DNA of 64,000 nucleotides, taken from an alpha proteobacterium BAL199 (GTDB taxonomy: Bacteria > Pseudomonadota > Alphaproteobacteria > Thalassobaculales > Thalassobaculaceae). The stretch spans positions 186,001 through 250,000 of the forward strand of contig ABHC01000003.1 in NCBI GenBank assembly GCA_000171835.1, read 5' to 3'. The notes beneath the pieces are model-generated. The model ran no database searches. It saw only the letters and a program-made list of their open reading frames with translations, and was not told where the DNA came from. This document shows positions 58,611 through 64,000 of this stretch, piece by piece. The translations under genes were made by a program, and so were the position numbers. Every line of letters begins with the position of its first letter. Position 1 is the stretch's first letter.

Positions 58611-60748
58611 GCCACCTCCTCGATCGTCTCAGGCACCAGGCCCGCCGGCACGATCAGCGCGTCCAGCGCTACCACCCCGTGACCCGCTTCGAGCACCCGC
58701 ACCGGGTTCAGGTCGACACTGACGACACGTTCGGCCTCGGCCGCCGCGAACACCGACACCCGCACCAGCAGGTCGGCAAGCGCCTCGACATCGGCCGGCG
58801 GTGCTCCACGCACCCCGGCGAAGATCTTAGCGCCCTTCAGTTCGGCAATCATCCGCCGTGCTTCGGCCACCCCGAACGGTGCCAGCCGGAACGACACATC
58901 CTCCAGCACCTCGACCAGTACACCGCCGAGCCCGACCATGACCACCGGCCCGAAGGTCGGATCGTTCTGCACGCCGACCACAGCCTCGACCCCGGCCGGC
59001 GCCATGGCGGCCACGATCACGCCGTCGATCGTGGCGTCCGGCCGGAGCAGCGGCACCCGCTCGGTCAGCGAGGCATAGGCGGCGCGCACCGCCTCGTCCC
59101 CCTGGACGCCGACGATGACGCCGCCGACCTCGGTCTTGTGCTGGATGTCGGGCGAGGCGATCTTCAGCACCACCTTGCCGCCCAGTTCCGCCGCCGCGGC
59201 AGCCGCCTGATCCGGGCTGGTGACCAGCCGGCGGGCAACAAACGGCACGCCCCAGGCTTCCAGCAGATCGGTCGCGTGGTGTTCGGCGAGCGCATCGGTT
59301 CCGACCGCCGGCGCGCCGGCGGGTGCCGACGGTGGCGCCGCCTCTACAGGTCGGGCGAAGAACCGGCCGAAACCGGTCAGTGCCGCCGCCGCCGCGACCG
59401 CCCGGGTCGGGTCCTCGTACACCGGGAAGCCGCCATCCTCGTACTGGCGAACGATGTCGCCTGTCGCCACCAGCGACAGGATGATCGAGCGCTCACGGAA
59501 CCGCTCGCGAATCTCGGCCAGGATCTTGATCAGCGGCCCGGCGATCGTCCGGCTGCCGGCAACCACCGTGAAGAACGCCACCACCACGTCATAGCGGCCC
59601 TGATCCAGCATCATCCGTAGGTTGGTGCCGACCAGCGACAGGTCGTTGAACGCCTGCGCGGTGACGTCGACCGGGTTTCGCACAGCGGCGTAGGGCAGCA
59701 GCTCCTGCAGCGTGCGCTGCGCGTCCTTCGGCATCTCGGCGACATCCATGCCGAGGTCTTCAGCCGAGTCCGCCATCTGCACGCCGACCCCGCCGGAGAT
59801 CGTCATCAGGCCCAGCCGGTTCCCGGCCGGGAACCGGCCATGGGCTGCGGCGTAGCAGGCGTCCAACAACTGGTCGGTGGACGACACCCGCAGCACGCCA
59901 TACTGGGCGAACAAGCCGTCATAGACCCGATCGGAGCCGGCCAGAGCCGCGGTGTGCGACGCCGCAGCCGCGGCACCGATCGCCGAGCGGCCGACCTTCA
60001 TGAAGATCACCGGCTTGCCGGCGTCGGCCGCATCGGCCAACGCGGCCCGCAGAGCGTCGCCATCGCGGATACCCTCGGCATAGGCAGCGATCACCTTGGT
60101 ATGCTCGTCGCGCACCAGATACCCGATGGCGTCGGCCAGATCGACATCGGCCTCGTTGCCGGTGGTGATCAGGATGCCGGTCTGCACGCCGCGAGTTCGC
60201 ATCAACGCAAAAGCGTGGCTGCCATAAGCGCCGGACTGGCTGGCGATGGCCACCGGGCCCGGCTTCGGCAGTTCCTGCTCCACCGAAGACGAAAACGTCG
60301 CGATCCAGCCGTTGTGGGCGTTGAACACGCCGAGGCAGTTCGGCCCCAGCACTCGAATTCCGCCCGCCCGCGCGATCGCCCGGACCCGGTCCTGCGCCGC
60401 CTTGCCCTCCTCGCCCATCTCGGCGAAGCCGGAGGAGAACACCACCGCCGCCTTGGCACCCTTGGCCGCCAGCGCCTCGAGAGTATCCGGCACGGCGGCT
60501 GCCGGCACCGCGACGATGCAGGCATCGGGGGCGCCCGGCAGCGCGTCGACCGAAGCGAACGCCTGCAGGCCCTGCACGGTCTCGCGCTTGGGGTTGACCG
60601 GCCAGATCGGCCCCTGGAACCCGGACTTCAGCATGTAGCCGAGCGGCCGGCCGCCAATCCGCGTCGGGTCGTCCGACGCTCCGACAATGGCGATCGATCG
60701 CGGGCTGATCAGCGGACGCAGGGTCTCTACGTCGGGGCGGTCCGTCAT
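58607..60748 (-). CDS. ADP-forming acyl-CoA synthetase (acetate-CoA ligase family), fused alpha-beta type
   Basis: The 713-residue protein joins the CoA-binding/ligase alpha part and the ATP-grasp beta part. The start ISPRSIAIVGASDDPTRIGGRPLGYMLKSGF is the CoA-binding Rossmann domain; the phosphorylated His is in AAASHTAALAGSDRVYDGLF. The C-terminal half carries VVLKIASPDIQHKTEVGGVIVGV, an ATP-grasp signature. It activates a carboxylate reversibly with ATP giving ADP, or releases one with ATP gain. It sits between the cyclase (3-base gap) and the flavoprotein (4-base overlap). Confidence 0.94.
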   Translation of the reverse strand: MTDRPDVETLRPLISPRSIAIVGASDDPTRIGGRPLGYMLKSGFQGPIWPVNPKRETVQGLQAFASVDALPGAPDACIVAVPAAAVPDTLEALAAKGAKAAVVFSSGFAEMGEEGKAAQDRVRAIARAGGIRVLGPNCLGVFNAHNGWIATFSSSVEQELPKPGPVAIASQSGAYGSHAFALMRTRGVQTGILITTGNEADVDLADAIGYLVRDEHTKVIAAYAEGIRDGDALRAALADAADAGKPVIFMKVGRSAIGAAAAASHTAALAGSDRVYDGLFAQYGVLRVSSTDQLLDACYAAAHGRFPAGNRLGLMTISGGVGVQMADSAEDLGMDVAEMPKDAQRTLQELLPYAAVRNPVDVTAQAFNDLSLVGTNLRMMLDQGRYDVVVAFFTVVAGSRTIAGPLIKILAEIRERFRERSIILSLVATGDIVRQYEDGGFPVYEDPTRAVAAAAALTGFGRFFARPVEAAPPSAPAGAPAVGTDALAEHHATDLLEAWGVPFVARRLVTSPDQAAAAAAELGGKVVLKIASPDIQHKTEVGGVIVGVQGDEAVRAAYASLTERVPLLRPDATIDGVIVAAMAPAGVEAVVGVQNDPTFGPVVMVGLGGVLVEVLEDVSFRLAPFGVAEARRMIAELKGAKIFAGVRGAPPADVEALADLLVRVSVFAAAEAERVVSVDLNPVRVLEAGHGVVALDALIVPAGLVPETIEEVA

Positions 60749-60751
60749 GCT

Positions 60752-61801
60752 CTATACCGTCGCGATTCCGTTGGCGGGGGAGCCAACCACACCCGGCAAG
60801 TGCAGCGGCGGGGCGGTCAGCAGGAACCGGAACCGGTTGCTGGCATGCAGCCACTCGGCCAGTTCCGTCAGATACCAGAGCTCGCCGAGATGAATGCCCA
60901 GCTTGAACAGGCACAGCTCGTGCAGCGGCATCATCGCGCGCTTCGGTCCATTGCGGCGGTCGCGACCGGGAATATGCTCAACCGCATAGTTGTCGGCGAT
61001 CAGCACCGACAACCCGCTGCTGCGGATCCATTCCTGCAGATCCGGATCGCCACCATCGAGCGCCGGAAAACCGCCCTGAAGAACCTCGGGGTCGGGATCG
61101 CCGGCCTTTTCCATCACCATCTTGCCGAACCCGGTGTGGAGGCAGACCATGTCGCCCTCCTCCACCGTGATGCCGTCGGCCTTCATGATCCGGTCGAGGA
61201 TGGCGAAGTCGACCACCGTGCGCTCATCGCCGAGGTGGCGGTGCAGGTCGATCATAACGCCGCGGCCCTGAACCCCGGCGCGAGCCATGTTCTCAATGCC
61301 GAGCGCCTTGGCGTGCACACCCTCGAACCGCATCAGCGGATCGGCGGCATCGTTGCGCGGCCCGGCGGCGACCAGATGCTCCAGCCCGGTCCAGCCGTTA
61401 TAGTAGACGATCTCCGGAATCCCGTCGCCGTTGGCATCGAACATCGACCCCACGTGGGCGAAGCTGTCCCACTGCGAGGAGTACTGCAGGCACAGCAGCA
61501 CCGCGTCGTCGGACACCACATCGGTCAGTTCGGGGTTCTCGTCACCCAGCGGGAAATTGTAGTTCGACAGCCCGCCACGTTCGGTCGCGAACCGGCGCGG
61601 CGGGAACCGGCGGGGGTTCAAATCGCGCCCGCCAGGAAGGTCGAGCGGCAGCGACAGGCAGAACCGCCGACCCTCGCGCACTTCCTTGGCGGCCAGAACC
61701 ACGCGCTCCGGCGTCAGCAAGTTCAGGCGCCCGCGCTGATCGTCGGGTCCGAAATCGCCCCAGTTCGAGCCGTCCGGCCGGTTTGTCCACCGTGCCGCCA
61801 T
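60752..61801 (-). CDS. Cyclase family protein (kynurenine-formamidase-like metal hydrolase)
   Basis: The 349-residue protein uses ATG 61801 behind GGGAGGA; a longer frame to 61999 runs into the PAS gene and is rejected. Cyclase-family metal motifs appear in the larger variant form: SSQWDSFAHVGSMFD in place of the usual HxGTHxD block, and later GDMVCLHTGFG and the final RDRRNGPKRAMMPLHELCLFKLGIHLGELWYL. Relatives hydrolyse formamides or cyclic amides and lactones. It is the first gene of a four-gene overlapping operon. Confidence 0.9.
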   Translation of the reverse strand: MAARWTNRPDGSNWGDFGPDDQRGRLNLLTPERVVLAAKEVREGRRFCLSLPLDLPGGRDLNPRRFPPRRFATERGGLSNYNFPLGDENPELTDVVSDDAVLLCLQYSSQWDSFAHVGSMFDANGDGIPEIVYYNGWTGLEHLVAAGPRNDAADPLMRFEGVHAKALGIENMARAGVQGRGVMIDLHRHLGDERTVVDFAILDRIMKADGITVEEGDMVCLHTGFGKMVMEKAGDPDPEVLQGGFPALDGGDPDLQEWIRSSGLSVLIADNYAVEHIPGRDRRNGPKRAMMPLHELCLFKLGIHLGELWYLTELAEWLHASNRFRFLLTAPPLHLPGVVGSPANGIATV

Positions 61802-61904
61802 GGCCGTCCTCCCGTGCAGGATTGCGCCACCTTGACCGGCGGTCGCCTTGCGGAATCGCGGAAGGATTGTTGCGGCCCGTGCCCCGGTACGCAAGGGGTG
61901 GCGA

Positions 61905-62447
61905 TCAGACTTCGGCGCAGGGAATCTGAATGATGTCGGCCGGAACCAGCGGTGTGCGGGTGCGGTTGGCGCCGGAGATCGTGTACAGGCTGATGCCAAG
62001 GACGTGGTCGATCGTGTCGTCGTCCGACGCCAGCGGCAGCAGCAGCCGCTCGGCCACCTGGGTTTCCATCTCCGACAGGCGCTCCGTCGCCGACCCGTAG
62101 TGCAGCAGCGGCACGGTCAGCAACTGCGTCCAACGATTCATCATGACGGGATGATCCGCCGGCCCGACAATCTCGCGGAGCGTCATGCCCTTGATGCTGC
62201 GTCCCCAGGCGGTGTTGATGTCCTCACCAGCCAGCTTGCAGACAAAATCGCCGAGATCGGGGTCGAACCGATAGATCCAGACGTACCTCAGCAGCGTCGG
62301 GATCTCCAACGGCTCGAAATCCGAGCGCAACGGGACCAGACTCCTGCGACGCGCCGATCGCCAGGCATGGAAGAACTCGAAGATCCGCGGATCCGCCCCC
62401 AGCAGGCGAGACTCTACGGTGGACTTTGGCGGCGTCGCGTCGGTCAT
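61905..62447 (-). CDS. PAS_5-type sensory domain protein
   Basis: The 180-residue protein is a stand-alone PAS-like domain of the PAS_5 (DUF1488-like) type found in Rhodospirillales: FHAWRSARRRSLVPLRSDFEPLEIPTLLRYVWIYRFDPDLGDFVCKLAGEDINTAWGRSIKGMTLREI, then HYGSATERLSEMETQVAERLLLPLASDDDTIDHVLGI. I chose ATG 62447 because of the GAGGGGGACG just upstream. It has no output domain, so it may bind a ligand or partner. It is upstream of, and co-oriented with, the cyclase operon. Confidence 0.85.
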   Translation of the reverse strand: MTDATPPKSTVESRLLGADPRIFEFFHAWRSARRRSLVPLRSDFEPLEIPTLLRYVWIYRFDPDLGDFVCKLAGEDINTAWGRSIKGMTLREIVGPADHPVMMNRWTQLLTVPLLHYGSATERLSEMETQVAERLLLPLASDDDTIDHVLGISLYTISGANRTRTPLVPADIIQIPCAEV

Positions 62448-62480
62448 CGTCCCCCTCATCGAGCCGCAGGCTCTTAGCCC

Positions 62481-62496
62481 GGAAACGCCGGTTTCC
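62481..62496. promoter_or_regulatory. Inverted repeat upstream of the PAS gene
   Basis: GGAAAC-GCCG-GTTTCC is a perfect 6-4-6 inverted repeat 34 bases upstream of the PAS_5 gene start. It could be an operator or a leader hairpin. Its half-sites are related to, but not the same as, the GGAAC-N3-GTTCC sites at the left of the window. Confidence 0.3.
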
Positions 62497-62679
62497 CGCA
62501 CTCTACCGTGATCACGGAACGACGGCCATCGCCAATGCCCGGCGGCAGTGGGTCGCCGGATGGACGGATTGATCTCCGCCTCGGTCCGGTCGCCTTGAAA
62601 AACACCACCGTGCTCTGCGTGTCGGCTACTCCCGTCCAACGCATCGTGGTATGAGCCGGCGCCCGTCTGGAGATCCCGC

Positions 62680-63567
62680 ATGACCGCCGCTGCCGCCCTC
62701 GCGGGACCGAACCGCGGGATCATCCTGATCCTGCTGGCCCATATCGCGTTCACCACCATGGACGCCACCAACAAGACCCTGTCAGAGACCTATCCGGTCA
62801 CCCAGATCATCTGGGCGTTCTACGTCGGCTTTGCTGCCGCGGCACTGGCCTGGGCCGTTTTCGGCGGCGGCGTTCGCAACGCGCTGCACACCCGGCGCCC
62901 GACATTGCAACTGGCTCGGGCCGCCCTGTTGCCGTTGAACATGGCCGCTGTAGTGCTGGCGCTCAGCCTGATGTCGATGGCCGAGGTGATCGCGGTCGGC
63001 ATCTCCTACCCGCTGATGATCACGGTGCTGTCGGCGCTGGTGCTGAAGGAGGACGTCGGCCCGCGTCGGTGGGCGGCCGTGGTGGTCGGCTTTCTCGGCG
63101 TGCTGCTGATCGTGCGTCCGGGCCTGGCAGTGTTCAACCCGGCCAGCCTGATCATCCTGGGCGCCGCCGCGCTGTTTGCTGTCTACCAGATCATGACCAA
63201 GATCCTGGGCCGGACCGACCGTCCGATTACCCTGACCCTGTACACCGCTCTGGTCGGCGCTGTGCTGACCAGCTTCTTCGCGCCGCTGGACTGGCATACG
63301 CCGGACGCCACCGGCTGGGCGCTGCTGGCCCTCACGGCCGCCGCCGGCACCGTCGGTCACTCGCTGGTCATCCAGGCACTTGAGTCGACACCGGCCAGCG
63401 TGTTGCAGCCGTTCAACTACGTGCAACTGGTGTGGACCACCGTGGTCGGGTTCGTCGTGTTCGGCGATCTGCCCGACGCCATGACCGTGCTCGGCACCAG
63501 CATCGTGGTGGCCAGCGGTCTGTATGTCTGGTGGCGCGAACGGGTCCGGGCGGGTGCCGTTCGATGA
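62680..63567 (+). CDS. EamA/DMT-superfamily transporter, first of a tandem pair
   Basis: The 295-residue protein has ten membrane segments in two EamA repeats. The start NRGIILILLAHIAFTTMDATNKTLSETYPVTQIIWAFYVGF is nearly repeated in the next gene. Further segments include AEVIAVGISYPLMITVLSALVLKEDVGPRRWAAVVVGFLGVLLIV. It exports an unknown metabolite. Its stop overlaps the start of the following paralogue (ATGA), so they are co-translated and could form a heterodimer. Confidence 0.92.
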   Translation: MTAAAALAGPNRGIILILLAHIAFTTMDATNKTLSETYPVTQIIWAFYVGFAAAALAWAVFGGGVRNALHTRRPTLQLARAALLPLNMAAVVLALSLMSMAEVIAVGISYPLMITVLSALVLKEDVGPRRWAAVVVGFLGVLLIVRPGLAVFNPASLIILGAAALFAVYQIMTKILGRTDRPITLTLYTALVGAVLTSFFAPLDWHTPDATGWALLALTAAAGTVGHSLVIQALESTPASVLQPFNYVQLVWTTVVGFVVFGDLPDAMTVLGTSIVVASGLYVWWRERVRAGAVR

Positions 63568-64000
63568 GCATCACCGCCTCCGATGCCGCGGCACCCAGTC
63601 GCGGGATAATCCTGATCCTGATCGCCAATCTCGGCTTTGCTGGGATGGACGCCGTGTCGAAGACCTTGATTGTCGACTACCCGGTCGCGCAGATCCTGTG
63701 GGTGCGCTACGCGTTCTTCGCGGCGTTCGCGACCGCGCTGTCGCTGCGCTCGGGCGGCCCGTTCGCCGGGTTCCGCTCGCAGCGCCCGGCCCTCAATGTG
63801 CTGCGGGCCGTCATCCTGCTGGCCGAGATCGCCTGCTTCGTGGTCGCCTTCCGATATCTGCCGCTGGCCGAGACGCATTCGATTGCGGCCGTGTATCCGC
63901 TGATCATCACGGCCCTGTCCGCCCTGGTGCTGGGCGAGTTCGTCGGTCCGCGACGCTGGGCGGCGGTGGCGGTCGGCTTTGTCGGCGTGGTGGTGATCCT
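63564..64000 (+). CDS. EamA/DMT-superfamily transporter, second of a tandem pair, C-terminus cut by window edge
   Basis: The first 145 residues are present. The start SRGIILILIANLGFAGMDAVSKTLIVDYPVAQILWVRYAFF parallels the previous gene's N-terminus, which indicates a tandem duplication, and ETHSIAAVYPLIITALSALVLGEFVGPRRWAAVAVGFVGVVVI repeats the later segment. It overlaps the previous gene by four bases. About half of the protein lies outside the window. Confidence 0.9.
   Translation, partial: MSITASDAAAPSRGIILILIANLGFAGMDAVSKTLIVDYPVAQILWVRYAFFAAFATALSLRSGGPFAGFRSQRPALNVLRAVILLAEIACFVVAFRYLPLAETHSIAAVYPLIITALSALVLGEFVGPRRWAAVAVGFVGVVVI

Noticed and set aside
59840-61933. 697-codon open frame on the plus strand across the synthetase and cyclase genes
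   Set aside because: It crosses two sense genes with full motifs; the product is Arg/His/Gly-rich without domains.
1-64000. CRISPR arrays, rRNA, tRNA, prophage or insertion sequences
   Set aside because: No spaced direct repeats, transposase or integrase domains, terminal inverted repeats or structural RNA genes were recognised by eye on either strand; a dedicated scan could still find a weak one.

Overview
The window is GC-rich, densely coded DNA from an alphaproteobacterium, most like a Rhodospirillales-type heterotroph. That placement rests on gene content (many FCD-type GntR regulators, CoA-dependent catabolic genes, TRAP, TAXI and TctABC importers, a ligase-associated repair helicase with PdeM) and codon use; there is no rRNA or other strict marker. 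I see no tRNA, rRNA, CRISPR array, prophage or intact insertion sequence. Both edges cut genes: a peptide-type ABC binding protein at the left and a DMT permease at the right.

Layout. 1-9340: a GntR regulator with a family 5 binding protein on the minus strand, then a plus-strand beta-oxidation cluster (acyl-CoA ligase, IclR regulator, hydratase/3-hydroxyacyl-CoA dehydrogenase fusion, two acyl-CoA dehydrogenases). It resembles the pim dicarboxylate-degradation operon but has no thiolase. Two nearly identical composite operators precede the ligase and the fusion gene. 9516-16310: a DUF442 phosphatase-like protein, a minus-strand LysR / M20 amidohydrolase / polyol dehydrogenase set, a TauD-like dioxygenase and purC. 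16378-20270: tctCBA under a GntR regulator. 20414-25958: divergent CoA-transferase, hydratase and hexapeptide (gamma-carbonic-anhydrase/PaaY-like) genes, then dctPQM. 26108-29302: a complete polar amino-acid ABC importer.

29362-36736: small conserved proteins and a broken-up DNA repair neighbourhood (Lhr-like helicase, PdeM nuclease, photolyase) interrupted by an inverted PuuE-like deacetylase and a GST. 36747-45767, all minus: an unusual metallophosphoesterase translationally coupled to a small membrane protein, two EamA exporters, PaaH-type dehydrogenase, VOC protein, PcaF/PaaJ-type thiolase, zinc-less MDR oxidoreductase and a BKACE enzyme. 45993-49182: a TAXI-type TRAP importer divergent from the BKACE gene. 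49198-56688: NTF2-like protein, acyl-CoA dehydrogenase, gamma-glutamyltransferase homologue, Gfo/Idh/MocA oxidoreductase, a LysR/MFS pair and a small ribbon-helix-helix pair. 57001-61801: a tightly overlapped minus-strand operon (cyclase, ADP-forming acyl-CoA synthetase, nitronate-monooxygenase-like flavoprotein, degenerate histidine phosphatase). 61905-64000: a PAS_5 protein and tandem EamA permeases.

Taken together this is a scavenging and catabolic region. At least five binding-protein importers bring in organic acids, amino acids or peptides. Several CoA-activation routes (AMP-forming ligase, class III CoA-transferase, ADP-forming synthetase) feed beta-oxidation enzymes that are spread over the window rather than held in one operon. 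The most informative non-coding signals are the IclR-type composite operators and a related palindrome in the BKACE/TAXI intergenic region.
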